From positions 1 to 64,000 of the forward strand of contig NZ_KI912602.1 of NCBI RefSeq assembly GCF_000519205.1: a stretch of DNA of 64,000 nt, given 5' to 3'. Position 1 is the stretch's first letter. Each line of letters begins with the position of its first letter. Below, piece after piece: positions 55,693 through 63,731 of the stretch. Below the pieces are notes generated by a model. It was given only the letters and a program-made list of their open reading frames with translations. It did no database searches and was not told where the DNA came from. The stretch comes from Amycolatopsis taiwanensis DSM 45107. Lineage in GTDB: Bacteria; Actinomycetota; Actinomycetes; Mycobacteriales; Pseudonocardiaceae. Made by a program: the position numbers and the translations under genes.

Positions 55693-55992
55693 TCAGCGGA
55701 TCGGCACTCTGACCTTGCAGACGGTGCACCTGCCGTAGCCGGCGCGGTGCCATGTGGGATCCGGGTGCTTGCGAACGGTTCCCTTGTGGGTGCAGGTCAT
55801 CGGGGAGGCCAGCGGCTGGCCAGGCCTGAGGCCGCGCTTGTCGTTGGTGGCTCCGGCCAGGAAGTGGAGGACGCCCACGTAGGCGTCGAGACGCGTCTCG
55901 TCCTCGGCCCTCTCGGCGTGGACCGCCAAGCCGCGGATGTGTCCTTCCAATTCGTCAAGCAGGGTCGCGTCGCTCAGCTGGAATCTGGTCAC
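55693..55992 (-). CDS. Hypothetical protein with CxxC tail, 99 aa
   Basis: GTG 55992 follows the repeated leader AAGCGAGGAGAA. Helical N-terminus (QLSDATLLDELEGHIRGLAV) and a C-terminal CTHKG...CTVCKVRV zinc motif. No known family. Confidence 0.6.
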   Translation of the reverse strand: MTRFQLSDATLLDELEGHIRGLAVHAERAEDETRLDAYVGVLHFLAGATNDKRGLRPGQPLASPMTCTHKGTVRKHPDPTWHRAGYGRCTVCKVRVPIR

Positions 55993-56009
55993 TTCTCCTC
56001 GCTTCCTGG

Positions 56010-56189
56010 TCAGGTGGTGGTCTGGAGGAATCCGGCGACGCCGCCGTCGAAGTGGCGGCCGATGCCCGCGATGACCTCGCGGTCGGTGAGCTCGCCAGCG
56101 TTGTCAATGTCGGCCCACTGGCAGTCGGCGATCCACGCCCGCATCTCGGCGATCTGCGCGGCGCTGACCTCGATGTTGTGGTGCTTCAC
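56010..56189 (-). CDS. Hypothetical protein, 59 aa
   Basis: GTG 56189 directly follows the same AAGCGAGGAGAA leader. The protein KHHNIEVSAAQIAEMRAWIA, DCQWADIDNAGELTDREVIA, GIGRHFDGGVAGFLQTT is clearly coding-like. Unrecognised family. Confidence 0.58.
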   Translation of the reverse strand: MKHHNIEVSAAQIAEMRAWIADCQWADIDNAGELTDREVIAGIGRHFDGGVAGFLQTTT

Positions 56190-56210
56190 TTCTCCTCGCT
56201 TCCTTGGGTC

Positions 56211-56591
56211 TTAGACAGCAACCAGTCGAGCCGCGTCACGGCGGGACCGCTCGATGCGGTAGCTGCGCTCCTGCTCGGCCTGCTCCTCGTCGCGGCGGGC
56301 CCGCATGGTCAGCTCTGCCAAGGCGCGAGTACCAGCGCCGAAGGCGCCGCTGTCGGCGATCTTCCACAGGAACTCGTCCCGGGTCCGGTTGAACAGCGGC
56401 TTGACCCGCACACCGTCCAGGACGGCCGGGTTGACCTGCACGTCGGAGACAACGGCACCGGACTCGGTGAGAAGGGTGACGAACGCAATGGCGCTGGTGG
56501 TCAGGCCCTGACGGATCGGGAAGCCGGTCACGGTCTCCTCGACGCCGCGGACCCAGCGGCTGCCGGTCACGGTGACGAAGGTGGTGGTCAT
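56211..56591 (-). CDS. Hypothetical protein, 126 aa
   Basis: ATG 56591 follows AGGGAGGACCAG. N-terminal beta region (TTTFVTVTGSRWVRGVEETV, TGFPIRQGLTTSAIAFVTLL) and a charged C-terminal helix (RARRDEEQAEQERSYRIERS). It has its own promoter (56630-56658), so it is not only read from upstream genes. Confidence 0.62.
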   Translation of the reverse strand: MTTTFVTVTGSRWVRGVEETVTGFPIRQGLTTSAIAFVTLLTESGAVVSDVQVNPAVLDGVRVKPLFNRTRDEFLWKIADSGAFGAGTRALAELTMRARRDEEQAEQERSYRIERSRRDAARLVAV

Positions 56592-56706
56592 CTGGTCCTC
56601 CCTGGCTGGAACCATTACTTGTACCCACAAATGTACCCCCGCGATTAAAAGATCACAAGTGGCATGTGGGCACGAATGTGGACCCGAATCGGGGTACACT
56701 CCACGC
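56592..56706. promoter_or_regulatory. Divergent promoter/operator region
   Basis: For the minus gene, TTGTGA (read on minus, plus 56653-56658) and TACATT (plus 56630-56635) are spaced by exactly 17 bp, a good sigma-70-type promoter. For the plus gene, TACACT at 56695-56700 is a candidate -10. TGTACCC recurs at 56620 and 56632, 12 bp apart, and GGGTAC at 56692-56697 is inverted, overlapping the -10. This looks like an operator for the small RHH protein encoded next. Confidence 0.6.
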
Positions 56707-56880
56707 ATGGCAGAGAACATGGAGCCCTTCAAGTTCCGCATCCGGCCCTCAATGCTGAGGAAGGCCCAGCGGATCGCAGAGAAGCGCGAAGACAACTTCT
56801 CCGAGGTGTTGAGGGACTTCGTGAAGGACTACATCCGCCGCTACGAGCACCTGCTGACCGATGAAGATGGAGACGTGTGA
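56707..56880 (+). CDS. Ribbon-helix-helix DNA-binding protein, 57 aa
   Basis: AENMEPFKFRIRPSMLRKAQ, RIAEKREDNFSEVLRDFVKD, YIRRYEHLL is a short RHH: basic strand FKFRIRP, helix A, and a second helix. It is probably an autoregulator acting on the TGTACCC sites. It precedes the GIY-YIG gene by 4 bases on the plus strand, against the module's direction. Confidence 0.68.
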   Translation: MAENMEPFKFRIRPSMLRKAQRIAEKREDNFSEVLRDFVKDYIRRYEHLLTDEDGDV

Positions 56881-56884
56881 CCGG

Positions 56885-57355
56885 ATGACCGACAATCCGC
56901 AAGTCCTCTACCGCCTGTACGACCAGTTCCAGCAGCTGCTGTACGTCGGCATCACGATGGACCCGGTCACCCGGTTCCACGACCACAAAGCAAACAAGCC
57001 GTGGTGGACCCAGATCGCCAACATCTCGCTTGAGCACTTCGATCGCCGAGAGGATGTCGAGGAAGCTGAAGCACGGGCAATCCTCGAAGAGAATCCGCTC
57101 TACAACGTCGTCGGCCGACCCGCGATGGGACCCGTGAAACCAACCGTGAGCAGGGGAACAGCGCGGCAGACCTTCCGTGCAGACGAGGATCTGTGGGAGA
57201 CGTTCGGCGCGTCTGTCGAAGCAGCAGGGGCGAAGGACAGGTCCGTGGTCCTGCGCGACTTCATGCGCTGGTACAACCGCGAACCCGGCGCGAGGCTCCC
57301 CAAGCGACCCTCGAACGTTGAGCGAGAGTCGCCCGCCGCCGGGACCGACGCGTAA
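56885..57355 (+). CDS. GIY-YIG nuclease domain fused to a ribbon-helix-helix-like tail
   Basis: From ATG 56885, 156 aa. Residues 5-80 are a GIY-YIG family domain: QVLYRLYDQFQQLLYVGITM, DPVTRFHDHKANKPWWTQIA, then HFDRREDVEEAEARAILEEN, PLYNVVGRP. Tyr, Arg and Glu at the usual places are present. Residues about 105-145 (RQTFRADEDLWETFGASVEA, AGAKDRSVVLRDFMRWYN) resemble an RHH DNA-binding unit. The pair may nick DNA at a specific site. It could be a mobile moron, homing-type nuclease or transfer factor. Confidence 0.7.
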   Translation: MTDNPQVLYRLYDQFQQLLYVGITMDPVTRFHDHKANKPWWTQIANISLEHFDRREDVEEAEARAILEENPLYNVVGRPAMGPVKPTVSRGTARQTFRADEDLWETFGASVEAAGAKDRSVVLRDFMRWYNREPGARLPKRPSNVERESPAAGTDA

Positions 57356-57366
57356 ACCGGCAGACA

Positions 57367-57552
57367 CTACTTCTCCTCGCTTTCTGGGTTGGGTTTCGCC
57401 GCCGCGTCTCGGGCCGCGCGGCGGTCGGCCAGCTGGTGGTGGAAGCCCGCGCGCTTGATGCGGGACGGCACGGTCAGGGCGATCCCGGCGGCGAGGATGA
57501 CGAGGCCGGTCGCAAAGTGGGCGGCGTCGCGTGCACGGGGCGGCGGGTTCAC
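57367..57552 (-). CDS. Single-TM small protein, 61 aa
   Basis: GTG 57552 overlaps the upstream stop. One TM helix (AAHFATGLVILAAGIALTVP) and a basic tail. The last codons (SEEK) contain the AAGCGAGGAGAAG motif used elsewhere as a leader. This suggests a gene once followed where the plus-strand pair now sits. Confidence 0.58.
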   Translation of the reverse strand: MNPPPRARDAAHFATGLVILAAGIALTVPSRIKRAGFHHQLADRRAARDAAAKPNPESEEK

Positions 57553-57722
57553 CGGGTCACCTCCTCGGCGACGGGCGCGACGATGGTGACGTACCGGCGG
57601 CCGACCGACGCGGATCCGCGGTTCGGGTAGAAGCGGGACACCTCGCGGATCTCGACGATGCTGGGCAGTTCGTGCAGCACGGCCTCGATCTCGGCCGGAG
57701 TGCCCTCGATGCGGATCTTCAT
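57549..57722 (-). CDS. Small hypothetical protein, 57 aa
   Basis: ATG 57722 overlaps the upstream stop. KIRIEGTPAEIEAVLHELPS, IVEIREVSRFYPNRGSASVG, RRYVTIVAPVAEEV has a beta-alpha-beta pattern. Resembles short proteins found beside Spd-like genes, function unknown. Confidence 0.58.
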   Translation of the reverse strand: MKIRIEGTPAEIEAVLHELPSIVEIREVSRFYPNRGSASVGRRYVTIVAPVAEEVTR

Positions 57723-58108
57723 TCGCGATCGTCCTCACGAACGGTGACGATGAACGTCCGGCCGCCGACGGTGAGCGTGAGCTCGCCGGTCCAAGTGCGC
57801 TCCACCTCGGCGGGCTGCTCACGCGCGCTTTCGATGAGAGCTTCGAGCCAATTCGCGACGTGATCCGGGTCGGGCGGCATCATCACCAGCGGCGAACTGG
57901 GAACCACGGCGACGCGCGGCGAGGAGAAGAGGACGTCCCGCAAGACGTCGGGGCTGCGTTCGGCCAGTGCGGCGAGGGCGGCCCGGACGATCTCAGCCTG
58001 CTCGGCGCTGCCGCAGTGGGCGAGCGGCTTGTAGGCGCCATGGGTCTCGATGGCGACGATGCGGCGGTCCTCGGCGAGGACGTTGACGGTGATGTTCAGG
58101 TCGTTCAT
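57719..58108 (-). CDS. Hypothetical protein, 129 aa
   Basis: ATG 58108 begins NDLNITVNVLAEDRRIVAIE. It contains LAHCGSAEQAEIVRAALAAL and ends VGGRTFIVTVREDD, alternating strands and helices. No known family. Overlaps the upstream gene by 1 base and the downstream gene by ATGA. Confidence 0.6.
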   Translation of the reverse strand: MNDLNITVNVLAEDRRIVAIETHGAYKPLAHCGSAEQAEIVRAALAALAERSPDVLRDVLFSSPRVAVVPSSPLVMMPPDPDHVANWLEALIESAREQPAEVERTWTGELTLTVGGRTFIVTVREDDRE

Positions 58109-58506
58109 CAGTTCTCCTTGCTGGTTATGGCGTCCGTGATGGCCACGGCGTCGAGTTCGGCGAGCCGCGCGGTCAGGTCTTCGAGGTGCTGCCGCTCGAT
58201 CCGGTCGTCGATGAGCGCGACCTGCCGCGGGTTGGTGAACGGGATCGCGACGATGATGCGTGGGCCGTGCTCGGGCAGGAACCCGCACAGGTTCAGGCGC
58301 ACACCCTTGTCGGAGGCGCGGCGGCGGCCCGCGGTCGCGTCGACGGCGTCCATGAAGTCGACCCACCTGCGGGCGGTCGCGCCCTGATGGCCGGAGTCGG
58401 CGAGGGTGATCTGGTGGGCGTCGATCTCGATCCGGAACTCGACCGAGGAGACCGGCCCGAGGTCGGAGGCGTCGAGGTAGGCGATCAGGTCCGCGTGCGG
58501 GTTCAT
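58108..58506 (-). CDS. Hypothetical protein, 132 aa
   Basis: ATG 58506: NPHADLIAYLDASDLGPVSS, VEFRIEIDAHQITLADSGHQ, GARRWVDFMDAVD-type core, FLPEHGPRIIVAIPFTNPRQ. A mixed alpha/beta protein seen in small actinobacterial elements, function unknown. Confidence 0.6.
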   Translation of the reverse strand: MNPHADLIAYLDASDLGPVSSVEFRIEIDAHQITLADSGHQGATARRWVDFMDAVDATAGRRRASDKGVRLNLCGFLPEHGPRIIVAIPFTNPRQVALIDDRIERQHLEDLTARLAELDAVAITDAITSKEN

Positions 58507-58508
58507 CG

Positions 58509-58910
58509 TCACCAGTCCTCCCCGCAGTAGCAGCCGTCGCAGACGGTGCACACCCCGCAGCCACCGCAGCGGGAACGCTCCAGATGTCCGCAAGGCTGGA
58601 AACGACCGCTCTCGTCCACCTCATAGCGGCCCAGCGGGCACGGAATGGCGATCGACGCCTTGCAGTCCTCGGCGTTTCGGCAGCCCCGCGGGCAATCGCG
58701 ACTGGGCTTGACAGAGGGCAGGGGTTTCGGGTCCGGCGGGCAGTACCACTCCTTCCCGTCGTGGTGGCCGAACATGCTGGACGGCTTGCCACAGTTGGCG
58801 CAGTGGTAGTGCGATCCGCTTATCCAGTCGTTGCATCGCTCGCACCACGTGTGAAGCGGGTTGGGGTGGCGGTCGCCTTCGCGCGGGGTCGACGTTTGCG
58901 CCTCGCTCAT
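58509..58910 (-). CDS. Multi-zinc-site protein, 133 aa
   Basis: Contains CERCNDW, HCANCGKP, CPRGCRNAEDCKAS, and a dense C-terminus GHLERSRCGGCGVCTVCDGC, YC. Three or more zinc sites are probable. No catalytic motif seen. Overlaps the upstream (possibly broken) gene. Confidence 0.62.
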   Translation of the reverse strand: MSEAQTSTPREGDRHPNPLHTWCERCNDWISGSHYHCANCGKPSSMFGHHDGKEWYCPPDPKPLPSVKPSRDCPRGCRNAEDCKASIAIPCPLGRYEVDESGRFQPCGHLERSRCGGCGVCTVCDGCYCGEDW

Positions 58911-59121
58911 CGCGCACCGCCGGTGTGGTGGATGGTGACGAGGGGGTGGCTGGTGGACCAGTCGGTGTCGTACACCCAGCGGTGCGGGCCGCAGGCGATG
59001 GCGACCGCGGTGAAGATGGCGGCGACGGGGCCGATGGTCAGAAGGAAGAGAACCCGGCGCGGCGTGAAGGTCGCCGGGAAGCGCTTGGCCGCGCGGTCAG
59101 TTCCGAGCGAATCCGGCCCAT
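58907..59121 (-). pseudogene. Small TM protein gene with frameshift near attR
   Basis: From ATG 59121 the frame reads MGRIRSEL and then goes wrong; the correct text continues in another frame: RAAKRFPATFTPRRVLFLLT, IGPVAAIFTAVAIACGPHRW, VYDTDWSTSHPLVTIHHTGG. One missing base in GAACTGACCGCG would join them. It encodes one TM helix. It is the outermost gene, about 60 bp from the att core; damage or an assembly error are both possible. Confidence 0.45.
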
Positions 59122-59183
59122 TTATGGACCATCCGGGGTTTGCGGCTCGGGTTCGAGTGGTCGAGATGCCCTCTGACCTGCGG

Positions 59184-59228
59184 CGGTGTGCCCTCGGCAG
59201 GACTCGAACCTGCGACCTAGAGATTAGA
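59184..59228. other. attR: 45-bp att core in the tRNA-Arg gene
   Basis: Identical to 574-618 over 45 bases. The tRNA gene on the minus strand stays whole because the core re-creates its 3' end. Element DNA begins at about 59183 going left. Confidence 0.93.
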
Positions 59229-59262
59229 AGGCTCTTGCTCTATCCAGCTGAGCTACGAGGGC
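59189..59262 (-). tRNA. tRNA-Arg (anticodon TCT), phage attachment gene
   Basis: The 74-nt minus-strand sequence folds as a cloverleaf: acceptor GCCCTCG/CGAGGGC with discriminator A, D arm GCTC/GAGC, T arm GCAGG-TTCGAGT-CCTGC and anticodon loop CTTCTAA with TCT at positions 34-36. The anticodon stem has a C-U mismatch at its last pair (AGAGC/TCTCT). CCA is not encoded. Decodes AGA, rare in this GC-rich genome. Confidence 0.92.
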
Positions 59263-59349
59263 CGGGCGTCGGCGGCCACTGCAGGCCACGAGCACGCCAG
59301 CAGTTTAGTCAACGCCAACCCTCGTATCGTCGAGCGTCAGCCAATCGTT

Positions 59350-60087
59350 TCAGCCTCGCCCGATGAAGGGCATCTTTGTCGCCGTAATAGTGATGAACTG
59401 CACGTTTGCTTCCAACGGGAGACCGGCCATGTACAGCACGGCGCTCGCCACGTGCGCCGCGTCGAAGGTGGGTTCGGGCACTTCACGACCGTCGGCCTGG
59501 CGGGCGCCACGGCTGATGCCCGCGGTCATCTCCGTCGCGGCGTTGCCGATATCGATTTGGCCACAAGCGATGTCGTAGGGCCGCCCGTCGAGGGAGATCG
59601 ACTTCGTCAGGCCGGTGATGGCGTGCTTGGTCGCGGTGTAGGCCGCCCCGCCGGGGCGGGGGCTGTGCGCCGAGATCGAACCGTTGTTGATGATCCGCCC
59701 GCCCCGCGGCCGCTGCTCCTTCATCATCCGGACGGCCTGCTGCGCGCACAGGAAAGACCCGGTCAGGTTGGTGTCGACGGTTCGCCGCCACTCGTCGACC
59801 GGGATCTCACCGACGTCGCCGGCCGGCCCGAACATGCCGGCGTTGTTGACCAGCAGGTCCAGCCGGCCCCACTTCGCGCGTACGGCGTCGAACAGCGCCT
59901 CGACCTGGATGGCGTCCGCCACGTCGGTCGGGACCACCAGCGGGTCCGGATACCCCTGCGCCGACTCGCGCAGCGCGTCCTCGCGCCGGCCCGCCAGCGC
60001 TACCCGATAGCCGGCGTCCAGCAGGGCGCGGGAAATCTGGCGGCCCAGACCCGAGCCGGCTCCGGTCACCACGGCCACGCCGGCCAT
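59350..60087 (-). CDS. SDR-family NAD(P)-dependent oxidoreductase
   Basis: A 245-aa classical short-chain dehydrogenase: Rossmann motif [24 protein letters not shown] motif in [14 protein letters not shown], catalytic Ser in [12 protein letters not shown], and [11 protein letters not shown] (Tyr and Lys). Substrate unknown. Start ATG 60087 (or GTG 60090) after GAGGAGG. Host chromosomal gene just outside the element. Confidence 0.92.
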   Translation of the reverse strand: MAGVAVVTGAGSGLGRQISRALLDAGYRVALAGRREDALRESAQGYPDPLVVPTDVADAIQVEALFDAVRAKWGRLDLLVNNAGMFGPAGDVGEIPVDEWRRTVDTNLTGSFLCAQQAVRMMKEQRPRGGRIINNGSISAHSPRPGGAAYTATKHAITGLTKSISLDGRPYDIACGQIDIGNAATEMTAGISRGARQADGREVPEPTFDAAHVASAVLYMAGLPLEANVQFITITATKMPFIGRG

Positions 60088-60199
60088 CACGCCTCCTCGA
60101 GATCACTCAACCGGTCGCCCCCGGGTGGAGGCTCCTCCGACCCGGGGAACCGATTTTCGAACAGCTCTGCCGGGGCGCCGCAGCGGGGCCGGCACCCGG

Positions 60200-61597
60200 T
60201 CAGAGGTTGATCATGTGACCGGCCAGGCCGTGAATGGCTTCCTTGACGGCTTCGCCGAGCGTGGGGTGCGCGTGCACGTTGCGTGCGACCTCGTGCACGG
60301 TCAGGTCCCACTGCTGGGCCAGGGTCAGCTCGGGCAGCAGTTCCGTGACGTCCGGGCCGATCAGGTGCGCGCCGAGCAACTCGCCGTACCGGGCATCGGA
60401 AATGATCTTGACGAAGCCGCCGGAGTCGGCGAGCCCGTGAGCCTTTCCGTTGGCCATGAACGGGAACTTCGCCGCCTTGACGTCGAAACCCTGCTCGCGG
60501 GCCTGCTCCTCGGTCCAGCCGAAACTGGCGATCTGCGGCTGGCAATAGGTCGCGCGCGGGATCATGCGGTAGTCCAGCTCCATGGTCTCCGCGCCGGCGA
60601 TCGTCTCGGCCGCGACGATCCCCATCGACTCCGCAGCGTGCGCGAGCATGAGCTTGGCCGTCACGTCACCGATCGCGAAGATGTGGTCGACCGTGGTCCG
60701 GCCCCGGCCGTCGATCGCGATCGCCCCGCGCTCGGTCAACCCCACACCGGTGTTCTCCAGGCCGTAGCCCTCGACCCGGGGCTGGAACCCGATGGCCTGC
60801 AACACCTTGTCGGCCCGCAGGGTCTGCTTCGTGCCGTTCGAGACGACGGTGACCTCGACCTGGTCGCCGCGGTCGTCGATCGACTCCACCTTGGTCGAGG
60901 TGAGGACCTCGATGCCGAGCCGCTTGTAGCGCTTTGCCAGCTCCTTCGACACCTCGGCGTCCTCCAGCGGCACCATCCGGTCGAGGAACTCGACGATGGT
61001 CACCTGCACGCCGTAGTTGTGCAGCACGTAGGCGAACTCGACGCCGATCGCGCCCGCGCCGGCGATGATGATGCTGCCGGGCAGGTCCCGGTCGAGAATC
61101 TGCTCTTCGTAGGTCACCACGCGCTCGCTGAGCGTGGTGCCGGGCAGCAGCTTCGTCGTGGCACCGGCCGCGATGATGCAGTGGTCGAACGTCACCGTCT
61201 CGGTGCCGTTCTCACCGGTCACGCGCAGGGTATGCGGGTCGGTGAAGGTGCCGCGGCCGGTGAACTCCGTGATGTTGTTCTTCTTCATCAGGAAGTGCAC
61301 GCCCTTGACCCGGCCATCGGCGACCGAGCGGCTGCGGTCGAAGGCGGCGCCGTAGTCGAAGCGGATCTCCGCGTCGGAGGAGATGCCGAACGTCTTGGCT
61401 TCCTTGGTGACCAGATACGCCAGTTCGGCGTTGCGCAACAACGCCTTCGACGGAATACAGCCGACGTTCAGGCACACCCCGCCCCAGTAGCGCTCCTCGA
61501 TCACCGCCGTCTTCAACCCGAGCTGGGCCGCCCGGATCGCGGCGACATACCCGCCGGGCCCGGCGCCCAGCACCACAACGTCGAAATGTGCGCTCAT
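60200..61597 (-). CDS. lpdA: Dihydrolipoyl dehydrogenase (E3)
   Basis: The 465-aa flavoprotein reoxidises lipoamide of 2-oxoacid dehydrogenase complexes. Visible are the FAD Rossmann motif [20 protein letters not shown], the redox disulfide in [16 protein letters not shown], the NAD-binding [17 protein letters not shown], and the C-terminal His-Glu in [17 protein letters not shown]. Complete length for the family. Host housekeeping gene. Confidence 0.97.
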   Translation of the reverse strand: MSAHFDVVVLGAGPGGYVAAIRAAQLGLKTAVIEERYWGGVCLNVGCIPSKALLRNAELAYLVTKEAKTFGISSDAEIRFDYGAAFDRSRSVADGRVKGVHFLMKKNNITEFTGRGTFTDPHTLRVTGENGTETVTFDHCIIAAGATTKLLPGTTLSERVVTYEEQILDRDLPGSIIIAGAGAIGVEFAYVLHNYGVQVTIVEFLDRMVPLEDAEVSKELAKRYKRLGIEVLTSTKVESIDDRGDQVEVTVVSNGTKQTLRADKVLQAIGFQPRVEGYGLENTGVGLTERGAIAIDGRGRTTVDHIFAIGDVTAKLMLAHAAESMGIVAAETIAGAETMELDYRMIPRATYCQPQIASFGWTEEQAREQGFDVKAAKFPFMANGKAHGLADSGGFVKIISDARYGELLGAHLIGPDVTELLPELTLAQQWDLTVHEVARNVHAHPTLGEAVKEAIHGLAGHMINL

Positions 61598-61664
61598 GCT
61601 TGCACCCTATGCCTGAACGCAGGAGGCGGCGTGGGCACGTCGATGTGATGCCAGACCGGCCCGG

Positions 61665-62105
61665 TCAGACCCGTTCGAGGATCACCACCGGAATCTCGCG
61701 GTCGGTCTTGCGCTGATAGTTGTCGTAGTCCGGCCACACCTTGACCATCTTCGGCCACAACACGGCCCGCTCCTCGTCGTTCGCGGTGCGCGCCCTCGCG
61801 TCGAACCTGTCGGCCTTGACCTGGACCTTCACCTCGGGGTCGGCCATCAGGTTGCGGTACCAGCCCGGGTGCTCGGGTGCGCCGCCCTTGGAGGCCACCA
61901 CGACGTACGCGCCTTCGTGCTCCTGGTAGATCAGCGGGAACTTGCGCTCCTCGCCGGTCTTCCGTCCCGTCGTGGTCAGGATGAGGCACGGGGCGCCGCG
62001 CTCCCAGTCGTGGCCCACCTCGCCGCCGGTCTCCTCGTAGCGCCGGACGTGTTCCTCGCCATACAGCACGAGGATCTCCTTCCTGTCTACGCAGTCGGTC
62101 CTCGC
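61665..62105 (-). CDS. Deazaflavin-dependent nitroreductase-family protein
   Basis: The DDN-type fold is recognisable: YGEEHVRRYEETGGEVGHDW, CLILTTTGRKTGEERKFPLI, VVASKGGAPEHPGWYRNLMA, DPEVKVQVKADRFDARART. Such proteins bind F420 and reduce or modify small compounds. I use GTG 62105 (146 aa); the open frame reaches 62201, but that extension is not family-like. It lies downstream of the LacI-family gene's divergent start. Confidence 0.85.
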   Translation of the reverse strand, partial: ARTDCVDRKEILVLYGEEHVRRYEETGGEVGHDWERGAPCLILTTTGRKTGEERKFPLIYQEHEGAYVVVASKGGAPEHPGWYRNLMADPEVKVQVKADRFDARARTANDEERAVLWPKMVKVWPDYDNYQRKTDREIPVVILERV

Positions 62106-62236
62106 CACGGTCAACGTCGTGAGCCGAAACGGTATTTCGCCCGCTACTCCAGGGGCAATCCGAACCCGATGGTGTGGAGATGACCAGGCAAAACGCGCCA
62201 ATCCACCTAGAATTTCCCTGACGGGGAGGAGCTCGG

Positions 62237-63280
62237 ATGAACGGCAGGCCCCATGTGACGCTGGAAGACGTGGCCCAGATGGCCAGCGTCTCGCTGGCTA
62301 CCGCATCCCGGGTGATCAACGGCACCACCCGGGTGCGGGAAGACCTCCGCGACCGGGTCCTCTCCGCGGCCGCGCACCTCGCTTACACCCCCAACGCGCA
62401 TGCCCAGGCGCTGGCGGGCGCGTCGCATCGCACGGTCGGGGTGGTGTGCCACGACGTGAACGACCCGTACTTCGCCGCGGTCACGCACGGTGTGATGCGG
62501 GTGGCCGACGAGAACCGGATGCTGGTGATGCTGGCCAGCACCTTCCGGGACCCGGAGAAGGAGATCGCGTACGTGTCGATGCTGCGGGCCGAGCGCGCGT
62601 CGGCGATCTTGCTCGTCGGTTCCGCCTTCGAAGACCGCGCGTGGGAGCGGGCGATGGCCGCCGAGATCGAGCCGTATCGCCGTGGCGGCGGGAAGGTGGC
62701 CGTGGTCAGCAGGCACCGCAACCTCCGGGTGGACACCGTGCTGCCGGACAACCGGGCCGGCGCGCAAGCCCTCGCCGAGGCGTTGCTCCGCCTGGGACAC
62801 CGGCGGTTCGCCGTGCTGGCCGGGCCGCGCTCGCTGACCACCGTGCTCGACCGGATCGACGGCTTCCGGGATGGACTGGCCACCGCCGGTGTCGAACTGT
62901 CCGAACGGGACATCTTCGAAGCATCGTCCACTCGGGACGGCGGGTATGCCGCGGCGAACGACCTCCTGGCCGCCAGGCACCGGGCCACCTGTGTGTTCGC
63001 GGTCACCGACATGATGGCGATCGGCGCGCTCACGGCGCTGCGCGAGGCGGGCCGGTCGGTGCCCGACGACGTGTCGCTCGCGGGGTTCGACGACCTCCCG
63101 GTGGTGCGCGACCTCTCGCCGTCGCTGAGCACGGTGGCGCTGCCGCTCGAACAACTGGGCGAGCAGGCCATGGAACTCGCCCTCACCGGCCGCGCCGGCC
63201 CAGGCGCCCGCAGTCGTAGCCGCCGCCTGGCGGCCGAGGTCGTCCTCCGCGGCTCCACCGCCCGGCGACGCCGCCGCTGA
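62237..63280 (+). CDS. LacI-family transcriptional regulator
   Basis: 347 aa: LacI HTH (TLEDVAQMASVSLATASRVI, NGTTRVREDLRDRVLSAAAH, LAYTPNAHAQALAGA), then a periplasmic-binding-like ligand domain (VGVVCHDVNDPYFAAVTHGV, VLPDNRAGAQALAEALLRLG, VFAVTDMMAIGALTALREAG, LAGFDDLPVVRDLSPSLSTV). Ligand unknown. Start preceded by GGGGAGGAGCTCGG. Divergent from the nitroreductase-family gene. Confidence 0.94.
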   Translation: MNGRPHVTLEDVAQMASVSLATASRVINGTTRVREDLRDRVLSAAAHLAYTPNAHAQALAGASHRTVGVVCHDVNDPYFAAVTHGVMRVADENRMLVMLASTFRDPEKEIAYVSMLRAERASAILLVGSAFEDRAWERAMAAEIEPYRRGGGKVAVVSRHRNLRVDTVLPDNRAGAQALAEALLRLGHRRFAVLAGPRSLTTVLDRIDGFRDGLATAGVELSERDIFEASSTRDGGYAAANDLLAARHRATCVFAVTDMMAIGALTALREAGRSVPDDVSLAGFDDLPVVRDLSPSLSTVALPLEQLGEQAMELALTGRAGPGARSRSRRLAAEVVLRGSTARRRRR

Positions 63281-63731
63281 CGGCCCCGCCGGGGTCACAT
63301 CGCGCCCCGGCGAATGCGGAATGCAACGGTCACGGCAAATGGCTGACCTGTCGGTGAAGAACGGCCCGATTCGCCACTCGGCGTCCCCGAAGGGTTGTTC
63401 GAGGGATACTCCGGCTTGCTGACATCGACGGCCATTTGGGGGAATAGGCTCGCCCGAGCGCGCGCCCGCCGACGGACGATTGTTCTCCCGTTCGGAGGAA
63501 TACACGAAGCGGCAAAACAGCCGCGTCACGCAACGTGACCCCGAGTTCCGGGTGCCAAAGATCGGCACAATCCCCGGGCACAGGGCGCTCAGCAGCGAAA
63601 ATGAGACGCTTCAAGACCACACTTCGTTCCGGTCCCCGGCCCCGCCCCCGGCGCACTCGGATGCGTCCGAACGACTGACATTTGGTCAACCTGGTCGGAA
63701 AACGATACCTGTCCCGAGCGGTCGTGCCACG
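63281..63731. other. Intergenic stretch without a recognised gene
   Basis: About 450 bp between the LacI-family and TetR-family genes. Open frames here are low-quality and overlap the TetR start on the other strand. The last ~60 bp contain TTGGTC (63683-63688) and an AT-richer GAAAACGATACC stretch that could hold the TetR gene's promoter. Nothing else stands out. Confidence 0.5.

Noticed and set aside
61665-62201. 178-aa version of the nitroreductase-family protein
   Set aside because: The first 32 residues are unlike the family and run toward the LacI promoter region.
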